Source: an uncultured bacterium | Lineage (GTDB): Bacteria; Cyanobacteriota; Vampirovibrionia; Gastranaerophilales; Gastranaerophilaceae | Direction of reading: 5' to 3' | Length of the DNA: 64,000 nucleotides | Assembly: GCA_902763805.1 (NCBI GenBank) | Contig: CACWTN010000005.1 | Location: forward strand, 336,014-400,013 | The notes under the pieces: generated by a model | The model's input: the letters and a program-made list of their open reading frames with translations, nothing else | Databases searched by the model: none | What the model was told of the DNA's origin: nothing | Position numbers and translations under genes: made by a program | Shown here: one piece after another, positions 52,006-62,071 of the stretch | Numbering within the stretch: position 1 is the stretch's first letter | Layout: each line of letters begins with the position of its first letter

Positions 52006-52361
52006 TGAATAAAAACGTTGTTGAAATCATTGACGCACTTGCAGCTCATCAGGATCATTCAGCTATCGATGTTCTTGAAGAAATCGGAACAAATTCTCCT
52101 GACAACGAAGTAAGAGAATACACTTCTCGTGCTTTAGTCAGAAAAAATGTTCACGATTCACTGGCAGTTGTTATTGTTAATCAGGGTAAAGGTATCAATG
52201 ACCTTTCTCCTGCTGTCGCAATGAGCACTATTAATGAAATTCTTTCTTTAAAAGACAAGTCAGAAGTTATCAAAATTCTTGATGACACAATTAACATGCA
52301 CTCTGATGATATCGTTAAAGAAAATGCACGTTCAGTAAAATCATTATTGGCATTAAGCTAG
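52005..52361 (+). CDS. Small HEAT-repeat-like protein
   Basis: 118 residues, all helical. Pairs of helices such as DHSAIDVLEEIGTNSPDNEV and DKSEVIKILDDTINMHSDDI, with endings EYTSRALVRK and ENARSVKSLLALS, look like HEAT/ARM units, which are protein-binding scaffolds. Translationally coupled to the tagged gene upstream; bidirectional terminator after it at 52378. Confidence 0.65.
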   Translation: MNKNVVEIIDALAAHQDHSAIDVLEEIGTNSPDNEVREYTSRALVRKNVHDSLAVVIVNQGKGINDLSPAVAMSTINEILSLKDKSEVIKILDDTINMHSDDIVKENARSVKSLLALS

Positions 52362-52377
52362 TATAAATTTATTCAAT

Positions 52378-52413
52378 AAAAAAATCCCGCTTTTATTAAG
52401 CGGGATTTTTTTT
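52378..52413. terminator. Bidirectional terminator between the HEAT-like gene and rubrerythrin
   Basis: AAAAAAATCCCGCTT-TTATT-AAGCGGGATTTTTTT. Confidence 0.92.
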
Positions 52414-52415
52414 GC

Positions 52416-52985
52416 TTAAAATTTTTCGGAATACAGCTTAAAATGTTCCTGTTCATGAGCGCAGACAGGACACTTGCACGGTGCTTCTTTCCCTATATGA
52501 GTATGTCCGCAGACAGTACATATCCATTGTGTAACCTCTGGTTTTTTGTACAAAGTTTCATTTTTGAGTTCTTCCGAAAGAACCAGAAATCTGTGCGAAT
52601 GCCTTTTCTCAATTTCCGCAATATTATTAAACAACCTTGAAATATCATCAAAAGCATCTTCTTTTGCTGTTTGAGAACCGTATTTATAAATATTTTCCCA
52701 CTCATCACGTTCAGCAGATGATGAAGAAATCAGATTTTCATAAGTTGTACCGATAAAAAACGGATAAACAGCGTTTGGAGAATAAAATCCGTTTGGGATT
52801 TCTTTGTAAAAAAGTTTTGCATGCTCACGTTCATTTTCCGCTGTTTCCAGAAAAACTTCGGATATCAGACTGTACCCTTCTTTTTTGGCTACCTTTGAGT
52901 AAATTGTATATTTATTCCTCGCCTGAGATTCTCCGGCAAAAGCATTAATTAAACACTGCAGCGTTTCTGATTTTTCAAGATTCAT
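52416..52985 (-). CDS. rbr: Rubrerythrin
   Basis: 189 residues. A ferritin-like diiron domain (CLINAFAGESQARNKYTIYS with ExxxR, ETAENEREHAKLF with ExxH, and EIEKRHSHRF) is followed by a rubredoxin-like domain (WICTVCGHTHIGKEAPCKCP, a CxxC pair twice). Rubrerythrin reduces hydrogen peroxide in anaerobes, so it supports an oxygen-sensitive lifestyle. Monocistronic, convergent with the HEAT-like gene; AGGAGT ribosome site. Confidence 0.95.
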   Translation of the reverse strand: MNLEKSETLQCLINAFAGESQARNKYTIYSKVAKKEGYSLISEVFLETAENEREHAKLFYKEIPNGFYSPNAVYPFFIGTTYENLISSSSAERDEWENIYKYGSQTAKEDAFDDISRLFNNIAEIEKRHSHRFLVLSEELKNETLYKKPEVTQWICTVCGHTHIGKEAPCKCPVCAHEQEHFKLYSEKF

Positions 52986-53155
52986 AATTTTACTCCTTTT
53001 TTTTATTATTTACGTAAAGTGAAAAAGGTTAAAATTGCCCATTTGCATACATTTTTTAAATTATTAATTTTTCCTTAACTTTTAATAAAAAATTTAAGAT
53101 TTATAGTATAAATATAATTGTGGATTATTAAAAATAAGAAAAGGAGGATTATATT

Positions 53156-53443
53156 ATGGCATTAAAACCGTTACAGGACAGAATAGTTATTAAAGTTATT
53201 GAAGATACAGAGCAAACAGCAGGCGGTATCTTTATTCCTGACAGCGCAAAGGAAAAACCGCAAAAAGGTGAAGTTGTAGCTGTTGGCGAAGGCAAAACTA
53301 ACGATAAAGGTGAAAAAGAACCGATGGGCGTTAATGTCGGCGACATCATTCTTTACGCTAAATATGCAGGTACAGAAGTTAAAATGGACGGGGTTGAATA
53401 CAAGATTTTGTCTATTAAAGATGCATTAGCTATTGTTGAATAA
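53156..53443 (+). CDS. groES: Co-chaperonin GroES
   Basis: 95 residues. [20 protein letters not shown] and [20 protein letters not shown] hold the mobile loop that contacts GroEL. AGGAGG ribosome site. A TATAAT sits at 53113-53118. I see no CIRCE operator (TTAGCACTC-N9-GAGTGCTAA) in the 170 bp upstream, so HrcA control is not evident. groEL follows after 18 bp. Confidence 0.98.
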   Translation: MALKPLQDRIVIKVIEDTEQTAGGIFIPDSAKEKPQKGEVVAVGEGKTNDKGEKEPMGVNVGDIILYAKYAGTEVKMDGVEYKILSIKDALAIVE

Positions 53444-53446
53444 TAA

Positions 53447-55111
<1,665 letters not shown>

Positions 55112-55132
55112 TTCCAAAAACGCAACAAATAT

Positions 55133-55170
55133 AAAAAAGGCGGTTTGTAGAATCTACAAACCGCCTTTTT
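55133..55170 (+). terminator. Terminator of groESL
   Basis: AAAAGGCGGTTTGTAGA over a TCTACAAACCGCCTTTTT arm, very stable. Confidence 0.93.
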
Positions 55171-55172
55171 GT

Positions 55173-55196
55173 AGCAAAAAAATTTTTTACAGGTTT
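55173..55196 (+). promoter_or_regulatory. A-tract promoter box identical to 6697-6720
   Basis: 24 identical bases including AGCAAAAAAATTTTTTACAG. Unlike the other three sites it is not flush with the ATG: a ribosome site (AAAGGAG) and 22 bp intervene before 55219. Confidence 0.6.
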
Positions 55197-55218
55197 TAAA
55201 AACAAAAAAAGGAGTTAT

Positions 55219-56040
55219 ATGAATATTTCTGTCGACCTAAACTCAAACCATTTGGTTTTTGGAGAAAAATATTCCAAATTTTCCAAACAATTTATGGACA
55301 GCAAACTCATGCCGCTTGTCGATGAAGGTGTTGAAAGAATGGTCAAAAAAACAGGATACACAAGACATGCCATCAGTAACTGGTTTATAAAGACTTTTGG
55401 TATAACACCGGCAGAATATTATAAACAAAAAGCAAATGATGTCTTAAAACAAGAATTTATTGCATTACACAATTTAGGTTTTTCTACATCAGACATTGCA
55501 CAACGTTATAACCGTTCTTTAAAATGGGTATACGAAAAGGAATTAAAACTTGGTTTAAGAGAGAAACAAAAAGCTATTGATACAAAAACCGTATTTGAAA
55601 AGATTTATGCAGGACAAAATATACGCGACATTGCCAGAGATATGGGCTGTTCTCACAGTACGGTAGAAAAATGTCTTAAAGAAAATACACCTGAAGGTAT
55701 TGTTAAATACAGACACGACAACAATATCTCGCTTTTGCCTAATATGGAAACCGCAAAACAGGTAGAACGATGTTTTGCGGATGGAAAAAATATAAAAGAA
55801 ACCTCCGAACATTTAAATATCGCAAAGTCCACAGTTATTGATTATAAAAAGCTCTTTAACCTGAAAACAAAACTTGACCACGCAAGAGATTTTATGGACA
55901 AGTATTTGCCTGATATGATTAAAGCAAACTGGTCCATAACAAAAATGTCAAAACTTATAGGCTTATCAAAGTCAACCATAATACGTGCAATAAAAAAACT
56001 AACGGGATTCCATTATAGAGATATTAAAAATATTATATAA
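55219..56040 (+). CDS. Protein with five tandem HTH modules, tagged
   Basis: 273 residues, built almost wholly of helix-turn-helix units: about 35-65 (VERMVKKTGYTRHAISNWFI), 78-110 (LHNLGFSTSDIAQRYNRSLK), 124-155 (IRDIARDMGCSHSTVEKCLK), 182-213 (IKETSEHLNIAKSTVIDYKK) and 236-268 (ITKMSKLIGLSKSTIIRAIK). No catalytic recombinase domain is present. The N-terminus MNISVDLNSNHLVFGEKYSK carries the VFGEKY form of the shared tag also found at 6731, behind an identical promoter core. It may bind a long or repeated DNA site. AAAGGAG ribosome site. Overlaps the convergent GT5-like gene by 8 bp. Confidence 0.75.
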   Translation: MNISVDLNSNHLVFGEKYSKFSKQFMDSKLMPLVDEGVERMVKKTGYTRHAISNWFIKTFGITPAEYYKQKANDVLKQEFIALHNLGFSTSDIAQRYNRSLKWVYEKELKLGLREKQKAIDTKTVFEKIYAGQNIRDIARDMGCSHSTVEKCLKENTPEGIVKYRHDNNISLLPNMETAKQVERCFADGKNIKETSEHLNIAKSTVIDYKKLFNLKTKLDHARDFMDKYLPDMIKANWSITKMSKLIGLSKSTIIRAIKKLTGFHYRDIKNII

Positions 56041-57814
56041 GTTCTTCATAGATATTGTTGTATTTTTCCAAAGATTTGAAATCCCAGCCACAATTACTAT
56101 TCATTGCATTTTTTATTACAATGTTCCAGGGTGCAGGGTTGCTTGTGTAAAACTCCAGGGCTTTTAAAAATGCATCATCATAATTTTCTGAAATACCGCT
56201 GTTTTTAAATGCACAACCTGTACTCATATCGTCAAAAATATCCGTGACCGTATCAGGGTCAAATCCTTCTTTCGATACTATGGGAATACAGCCATACTTA
56301 AGAGCCGTATACAATATGCTTTCTATTCCCAGACAATTTCCTGAAGGCATAAGAATCATATCTGAAGCAGATATAAACTGCGGAATATTAATTTTTCCTT
56401 CTATCGCAACCCATTTGCCCTTTAGCGCAGGCTGAGATTCAAAAAACTCAAACAGAGAATTAAGGTATTTATTATTCAAATTTTTGGGGTAATTATATAT
56501 TACCTGAATATTTTTTCTGAGTTCAAACGCTTTTAATACAGCAAGAGAAGCTGTTTTTATATCATCAGAATTAGTATGTTCGTTTATCCATATAAAAAAT
56601 AACGGCGCTTTAAAGAAAGAATCAAGATACCCTCTGATGAGCACATTGTCTTCCTCAAATAAGCCTATATCTATAAACTTCATCTCTATTCTTTTTTCGG
56701 AAAGTTCTCTTACCAGATATTTTTTGTTCAAATCCCTTGTTTCACGGAAATTTATAACATCAAAAGGATGCCGTATTTTACCGTTAACGGTTTTGCCGCT
56801 TTTAACCGGTAAGACCATAACATCCCGAAGCATTTTAGCCCATGCCGGAGGTTCTTCCGCAGATGCATTTACCGCTCTTACAACAGCCTGTTTCATACTC
56901 AGATATGCCGGATTGTACAAACTTTCATCCTTGACCGTAATTTTTGGGAATAATTTTATTATCCTGTCATTCATTCGTCTGAGCAGAACATTTTCTCTTG
57001 TTTCTTCATTGACGTCTACATTTTGTCTGTATTCATCATATTTTGTATAAATATAGTTTATGTAAGCGTTTGTTTTTTTAAGCTTTTTGTCGGGGTTCAG
57101 ATTAAATATTGAAGCAAGGCTGCTTCTAATTGCATTGTCATTACAAATTTTCTTCATTTCATTCTTATTGGCAAGATTTATAGCCGCCCAAAACGGTTCA
57201 ATATCTTTATACATTGTGTAATTGTGAAGTGTTTGAATATATTTTATCGGATAACCTGTTAACCACTTACCCTCAAGCTCCAAGCCCATCAGCAACGGTA
57301 CATTATCTGCATGTATAAAATCAGGTTTCAGTTTTAGTGCGGTTTTTCTGGCTATTTTAGAAAAATGCGAAATATACTTTATGTCATAAATATCATTCTC
57401 TGCCTGAATATTTGAAAAAACATCCGTATAAACACCAAATATCTGAACATTCTCATATCCTGCAGGAATTTTGTATACACAGGCTGAGTGCATCTTATTT
57501 TGCATAAAATAGTCAAATTTTATTGACGTTTTTTCTAAATTTCTTTTTTCTTCAAACAAAGGAATCAAAACTTTAATATTTTTATCCGGATACTGCTTCT
57601 GCATTGCAATAATAAATTCTTCCGGCGGAGTCTGAGCCGTAACATATAAAACATTTACAAAATTCTTCTTAAACTTCTCACGCAAAAAAGCTGACAGTTG
57701 TTTTCTTATCAAACGATATTGTATGCGAAACTCCTTATGCAAATCAACAGTTTCCTCTTTTTCCAACTGCTCTTTTTCAGAACTATTTTCGATTTGTGAC
57801 ACATCAACTCCCAT
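56033..57814 (-). CDS. Second starch/glycogen synthase-like (GT5-like) protein
   Basis: 593 residues. The C-terminal third follows the GT5 acceptor/donor domain: ISASDMILMPSGNCLGIESI corresponds to the usual FMLPSRFEPCGL..L block, then YGCIPIVSKEGFDPDTVTD for the YGTIPVVR.TGGL..TV block, and WNIVIKNAMNSNCGWDFKSL for the W..L...AM..DFSW end. The N-terminal Rossmann part (VNVLYVTAQTPPEEF, HADNVPLLMGLELEG, IQTLHNYTM) matches the corresponding half, but the KxGG loop is missing and Cys/Glu of the active site are changed (NCLGIE), so activity is doubtful. No tag or signal peptide seen. Overlaps the five-HTH gene by 8 bp. Confidence 0.65.
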   Translation of the reverse strand: MGVDVSQIENSSEKEQLEKEETVDLHKEFRIQYRLIRKQLSAFLREKFKKNFVNVLYVTAQTPPEEFIIAMQKQYPDKNIKVLIPLFEEKRNLEKTSIKFDYFMQNKMHSACVYKIPAGYENVQIFGVYTDVFSNIQAENDIYDIKYISHFSKIARKTALKLKPDFIHADNVPLLMGLELEGKWLTGYPIKYIQTLHNYTMYKDIEPFWAAINLANKNEMKKICNDNAIRSSLASIFNLNPDKKLKKTNAYINYIYTKYDEYRQNVDVNEETRENVLLRRMNDRIIKLFPKITVKDESLYNPAYLSMKQAVVRAVNASAEEPPAWAKMLRDVMVLPVKSGKTVNGKIRHPFDVINFRETRDLNKKYLVRELSEKRIEMKFIDIGLFEEDNVLIRGYLDSFFKAPLFFIWINEHTNSDDIKTASLAVLKAFELRKNIQVIYNYPKNLNNKYLNSLFEFFESQPALKGKWVAIEGKINIPQFISASDMILMPSGNCLGIESILYTALKYGCIPIVSKEGFDPDTVTDIFDDMSTGCAFKNSGISENYDDAFLKALEFYTSNPAPWNIVIKNAMNSNCGWDFKSLEKYNNIYEELI

Positions 57815-57899
57815 AGCCTTAAGGTATCATATTTGAATTTTTAAATCAAGTTTTATTTACAATATTTTCATAAAATCAATTTTATACTAATATTATGGA

Positions 57900-58649
57900 A
57901 TGAGCGATACTTACGGCAACATACATTCTATAGAAACATGCGGAACGGTTGACGGTCCGGGAATAAGGTTCGTTGTTTTCACACAGGGTTGTCCTATGAG
58001 ATGCCTTTATTGCCATAACCCCGATACCTGGAATACAGAACCAAATCAAAAGTTGTCCGTATCTGAAATTTTAGCACAATATGAAAGCGTAAAAGAGTTC
58101 TGCAAAGGCGGTATAACTGTTACGGGCGGAGAACCGCTTATGCAAATTGATTTTGTTACTGAGCTTTTCCGTAAGGCAAAAGAAAAAAATATTCATACAG
58201 CGCTTGATACATCAGGAATTCTCTTTACTCCTGATGATACTCATAAATTCGATGAGCTGATGAAATACACGGATTTGGTTCTTCTTGATATAAAACACAT
58301 TATTGATGACGAACACAAAAAATTAACAACTCATTCCAATAAAAACATTCTGGCTTTTGCAAAATATCTGTCAGATATCAATAAGCCGGTATGGATACGC
58401 CATGTTGTTGTTCCGGGGATAAATTACAAAGAAGAATATTTAACAAAACTCGGAAATTTCTTAGGAACACTCAACAACGTAAAGGCTCTTGATGTCCTTC
58501 CATATCACGATATGGCAATACCCAAGTATGAAAACCTCGGTATTGAATACAAGCTCAATGGTGTTCCGCCTCTTACAAAAGAAGAAGCCATAAACGCAAG
58601 AGATGTTATTTTATCAGCATACAAAAAGACCAAGCAGGCTTTAAACTGA
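57900..58649 (+). CDS. pflA: Pyruvate formate-lyase activating enzyme-like radical SAM protein
   Basis: 249 residues. The cluster motif is CPMRCLYCHNPDTW (CxxxCxxC) in the setting GTVDGPGIRFVVFTQG, and TVTGGEPLMQ follows, all standard for glycyl-radical enzyme activases. No glycyl-radical enzyme is within the window. The start is preceded by TATACT at 57883-57888, and a two-codon frame (ATG GAA TGA at 57895-57903) overlaps the ATG at 57900; no ribosome site is visible, so very short leader or leaderless initiation is likely. Confidence 0.9.
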   Translation: MSDTYGNIHSIETCGTVDGPGIRFVVFTQGCPMRCLYCHNPDTWNTEPNQKLSVSEILAQYESVKEFCKGGITVTGGEPLMQIDFVTELFRKAKEKNIHTALDTSGILFTPDDTHKFDELMKYTDLVLLDIKHIIDDEHKKLTTHSNKNILAFAKYLSDINKPVWIRHVVVPGINYKEEYLTKLGNFLGTLNNVKALDVLPYHDMAIPKYENLGIEYKLNGVPPLTKEEAINARDVILSAYKKTKQALN

Positions 58650-58660
58650 AAAATATTATC

Positions 58661-60478
58661 CTACCCCTCCTGATGCTTGAACTGCATTTCGTAAAGAGCT
58701 TTGTATTCGCCATGTTCAATATTTATAAGCTCGTCATGAGTGCCAAGCTCAACAAGTTCGCCATCATTTATAACTGCTATTCTCGTTACGTTTTTAATCG
58801 TTGAAAGCCTGTGTGCAATTATAAATACTGTTTTGTTAACCATCAGGTTATCCATTGCCTTCTGGACAATAGCCTCTGATTCATTATCAAGCGCAGATGT
58901 TGCCTCATCTAAAATAACGATAGGCGCATTTCTAAGCATGGCTCTTGCAATAGCAACCCTTTGTCGCTGACCGCCTGAAAGCGTTGTACCTCTTTCGCCG
59001 AGAACTGTTTCCAGCCCGTCAGGAAGTTCTGAGATAACGTCCTGTAAATGAGCAGACTCAATTGCACGCTGAAGTTCTTCTTCGCTTGCATCAGGATTAC
59101 CCATCATAATATTTTCTCTTATTGTTCCTGAATACAGGAAATTATCCTGAAATACCATTGAAATATTATGTCTGAGAGAATCTATAGTATATTCTCTTAT
59201 ATCTGTGCCGTCTATTTTTATTGAACCTGACTGAATGTCATAAAATCTCGGAATAAGATTTACAAGCGTAGACTTTCCGCCGCCTGAGTTGCCGACAATA
59301 GCCAGTGTTTCGTTTTTGTTTACTTTTAATGAAAGATTTTTCAAAACAGGATGTCCAGGAACATATTCAAAGTTTACGTTCTCAAATGATATTGAATCAT
59401 TAACACCCTCAAGAATTTTTGCGTTTTCCGAATCCTTAATCTCTGTTTCCAAATCAAACAATTCAAATACACGCCCCAGTGCAACAAATATTGTCTGAAT
59501 GTTTGTAAGTGTATTACCCAGAGTTTTTATCGGTTTATAAAGCAGCAGCAAAGAGGTTACAAAAGATGCAAAACCGCCTGCTGTCATCAACCCTGCATTT
59601 ATCAAGTATGTACCTACACCCAAAACCGCTGCAATACCAAATGACGCAATAATATACATCAAAGGAGACATCCAGCCTGCACGTTTATAAAGCGACATAT
59701 TTACATTAAAACCATCCCAGGTTTGTTTTCTGAAATCTTTGTCCTGACGTTCCTGAAGTCCGTATGCCGCCATTACTTTGTTGCCAGAATATGTTTCATT
59801 AATATTTGTAGTTATATTACCGCCTATAACCATGTTTTTGTTTGAAGCACTTTTTATTTTCTTTCTGATTAGAGCAATCGGTACAAAAGCAAAAACAAGA
59901 ACGGTAACACCGATTATTGCAAGACGCCATGAGCTGTATAACATAACGGCGATTAAACCTAATGCACCAAAAACGCTCGTAGTTATCGTTTTAACCTGAT
60001 CCACAATGCCGTTTGATGCAATAGTCGGATCATTCATATATCTTGAAATTATTATCCCTGATGAGTTTTCATCAAAAAATCCGGGATGCATATAAATAAG
60101 TTTTTTATATAAATCAAACTTAATATCGTTTGTAATTCTCTGACTGGTCCATGTTGAAATATATCCGTTTAAATATCTTAAAATCCCCTGAAATGCAGCA
60201 AATAAAACAACACCTATTGCCAAACCAATCGCCACCTGAATACTTGTAAACGAAAAGGCATGATTAAATAAAGAGAACTCAAGCGCTTTGCCTCCGACAA
60301 CGTAATCCATATAAGGCTTAAGTGCAAACGCTGTTACACCATCTAACAATCCAAGCGGTATCGCTATTAAAAACCCTAACAGAATTCGAAACCAATACGG
60401 TCTTAAATACGGCCAGCACCGTGACATTAACCAACCGTACTTAAAAGAGTTTTGCGCGGTAGTTGCGGACAATTTCAT
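58661..60478 (-). CDS. ABC exporter, MsbA-like half transporter
   Basis: 605 residues: six-helix membrane domain (about 1-330) then ATPase. Walker A GNSGGGKSTL, Q-loop MVFQDNFLYS, signature LSGGQRQRVAIARA, Walker B PIVILDEATSALD, H-loop IAHRLSTI. By architecture and length it resembles MsbA (lipid A flippase) and other type I half exporters; the substrate is not shown. Monocistronic, upstream of it (rightward) lies the tRNA-Gln repeat. Confidence 0.88.
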   Translation of the reverse strand: MKLSATTAQNSFKYGWLMSRCWPYLRPYWFRILLGFLIAIPLGLLDGVTAFALKPYMDYVVGGKALEFSLFNHAFSFTSIQVAIGLAIGVVLFAAFQGILRYLNGYISTWTSQRITNDIKFDLYKKLIYMHPGFFDENSSGIIISRYMNDPTIASNGIVDQVKTITTSVFGALGLIAVMLYSSWRLAIIGVTVLVFAFVPIALIRKKIKSASNKNMVIGGNITTNINETYSGNKVMAAYGLQERQDKDFRKQTWDGFNVNMSLYKRAGWMSPLMYIIASFGIAAVLGVGTYLINAGLMTAGGFASFVTSLLLLYKPIKTLGNTLTNIQTIFVALGRVFELFDLETEIKDSENAKILEGVNDSISFENVNFEYVPGHPVLKNLSLKVNKNETLAIVGNSGGGKSTLVNLIPRFYDIQSGSIKIDGTDIREYTIDSLRHNISMVFQDNFLYSGTIRENIMMGNPDASEEELQRAIESAHLQDVISELPDGLETVLGERGTTLSGGQRQRVAIARAMLRNAPIVILDEATSALDNESEAIVQKAMDNLMVNKTVFIIAHRLSTIKNVTRIAVINDGELVELGTHDELINIEHGEYKALYEMQFKHQEG

Positions 60479-60513
60479 AAAACAGAGCTCCCTAAAAAAT
60501 AATCAAAATAATA

Positions 60514-60716
60514 AAAAACTCGCGGAGATGGATTGTCTTGAGTCGTTCGCATTAAACGTGTCTTCGGCTTTTCTTTTAAACATCTTCCACCAAATCAAAG
60601 AAAAAGCCTTCGCACTCTGCTCTCTACTCGCTCGAACCAAAAGGACCTGCGTCCTTGGTGGTTCTCATCCAAAAACCGCCATTTGCTTTAATTTTAAAAA
60701 CTCGCGGAGATGGATT
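60514..60716 (-). repeat. tRNA-Gln 3'-end repeat unit (182 bp)
   Basis: The 21 bases of the tRNA-Gln 3' end and its flank (including ACTCGCGGAGATGGATT) occur at 60696-60716 and again at 60514-60534. The enclosed 182-bp unit shares with the tRNA-Leu unit the core GTTCGCATTAAACGTGTCT (60545-60563) and CGCACTCTGCTC (60611-60622) at identical 66-bp spacing, plus an inner inverted repeat (GGCTTTTCTTTT with AAAGAAAAAGCC). Read on the minus strand, one frame is conserved between the two loci (EQSA..FSL then KRK..DTFNAN.SR), with no indels. Confidence 0.82.
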
Positions 60717-60771
60717 CGAACCACCGTTGGAAGAGCCAGAATCTTCAGTCCTGCCACTAGACGATCCGCGA
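60701..60771 (-). tRNA. tRNA-Gln (anticodon CTG)
   Basis: Acceptor TCGCGGA / TCCGCGA with discriminator G, D-arm GTCTAGTGGCAGGAC, anticodon stem GAAGA / TCTTC around TTCTGGC, T-arm GGTGG-TTCGAAT-CCATC, 71 nt. Anticodon CTG reads CAG. Its final bases are the boundary of the repeat unit downstream. Confidence 0.93.
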
Positions 60772-60801
60772 ATAACTTTATATAACTATATTACTTCAAA
60801 C

Positions 60802-60841
60802 AAAAAAATCACGCAAGAAGTTTAATTCCTGCGCGATTTTT
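60802..60841 (-). terminator. Terminator of the 60855 gene
   Basis: On the minus strand AAATCGCGCAGGA pairs with TTCTTGCGTGATTT (G-U tolerated), then TTTTG. Confidence 0.8.
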
Positions 60842-60854
60842 ATTTCTTAAATTA

Positions 60855-61331
60855 TTACTTATTTCTGTTCCACCAATGTTTTTTAGCCGTTGTTTTAACT
60901 TCATTTGCATTGTTATTTAACATTGTTGAACCGTACTGATATTGTCCTGAATAGTCTGTTGCACCTTTGGTAGATGTAACAACAGCTTTTGCTGATTCAA
61001 GTTCTTCATCCAATACGCTTTCACCTCTGGTTGCCCATTTTTTGTTAGTAAATCTTGAATCAGGGAAAGTATTTTCATAGTTTTTCAGAGGATGCTGATC
61101 GTATGTTGAGTCTTCTGTAATACTTCTGTCTGCTTTATCATAAAGTTTTCTTGTTAAATCCTGTTCTGCAGAGTTAGAATAATTTGCGCCTCTGTTAACG
61201 TTGTTTGCTGCATCACGACCTAAAAAGTGAATTCTGCCGATTCCATCCGTATAAATTGTTGTATCAGCATATACAGCTGTTGCAGTAAGTGCAATTACCA
61301 TGCCCATTGAGATAATAAGTTTTTTATTCAT
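60855..61331 (-). CDS. Secreted hypothetical protein
   Basis: 158 residues. MNKKLIISMGMVIALTATAV leads to YADTT, a Sec signal peptide cleaved probably after VYA. The mature part is hydrophilic with many Asn and Tyr (GRDAANNVNRGANYSN; DYSGQYQYGSTMLNNNAN) and a basic C-terminus HWWNRNK. No known domain. AAGGAGC ribosome site and its own terminator, so monocistronic. Probably periplasmic or surface; function unknown. Confidence 0.75.
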   Translation of the reverse strand: MNKKLIISMGMVIALTATAVYADTTIYTDGIGRIHFLGRDAANNVNRGANYSNSAEQDLTRKLYDKADRSITEDSTYDQHPLKNYENTFPDSRFTNKKWATRGESVLDEELESAKAVVTSTKGATDYSGQYQYGSTMLNNNANEVKTTAKKHWWNRNK

Positions 61332-61481
61332 TGTTTCTTGCTCCTTAAGATTGTACTTTTATTATAACGCCATTATAGCATACGTAATATAAAAAAGTAT
61401 ATCACCTTATAAAAAATATTTACCTTATTACTAAAACCCGAATAAAAACTTTTTTGCGCGTATTTTGCTCACTCTAAAGAG

Positions 61482-61913
61482 CTATTTTACATGTATTTCG
61501 TCCGTAATATCTTTACCGCCGTACAATACAACACCTTTCGCAAATACATAATCGTAATTATCATTTTTTGCCTTTTTTGAAATTTCTTCTTTAATATTTT
61601 TTTCTATGCCGGTCAATCTGTTATTGTAATCTTTTTCAAGCATAGATTTTTTTGTATTAAACTCATTTGTATACTTTTCTTCTATTTTTAATATTTTATT
61701 CTCATCAGTTTCATTGGCAATCTCACCGCGTGCATTAATAATGATTTTGTTGAGCTCCTCCATTTTTTTTGCGTGTTCCTGTTTAAGCTGTTTAACCTGA
61801 GAGGAGCCGCTAACAATTTTTTGTAAATCGACAACAGCAACTTTGTCTTCTGCCAGAGAACAGCCAGTTGCAAGAAAAAATCCGAGTATAATCACAAAAG
61901 AACTTTTTTTCAT
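61482..61913 (-). CDS. OmpH/Skp-family periplasmic chaperone-like protein
   Basis: 143 residues. MKKSSFVIILGFFLATGCSL is a signal peptide with a lipobox-like ATGC, so it may be a lipoprotein. VAVVDLQKIVSGSSQVKQLK is the OmpH/Skp opening, followed by a long coiled coil (about 45-115) and YDYVFAKGVVLYGGKDITDE at the end. Skp escorts outer-membrane proteins through the periplasm, in line with the predicted barrel gene that diverges from it at 62072. Confidence 0.85.
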   Translation of the reverse strand: MKKSSFVIILGFFLATGCSLAEDKVAVVDLQKIVSGSSQVKQLKQEHAKKMEELNKIIINARGEIANETDENKILKIEEKYTNEFNTKKSMLEKDYNNRLTGIEKNIKEEISKKAKNDNYDYVFAKGVVLYGGKDITDEIHVK

Positions 61914-62071
61914 ATTTTTCTCCTTTTCAACAAAATTGGTATAAACGAATTCTCAGCAATATTAAACTGACTTGCAGAGCAGTATTACAGAATATTTTTG
62001 CAAATATATATATTTCAATTAACAAAAATACAAGATTTGAATAAGAAAAATTTTTAAACTATAATTGAGTT

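Noticed and set aside
60514..60716. attL/attR of an integrated genomic island
   Set aside because: Direct repeats of a tRNA 3' end fit, but only 182 bp lie between them and there is no integrase; treated as a short repeat unit instead.
60528..60785. Plus-strand frame of 85 codons over the tRNA-Gln region
   Set aside because: It reads through the antisense of the tRNA itself and the repeat unit; not a gene.
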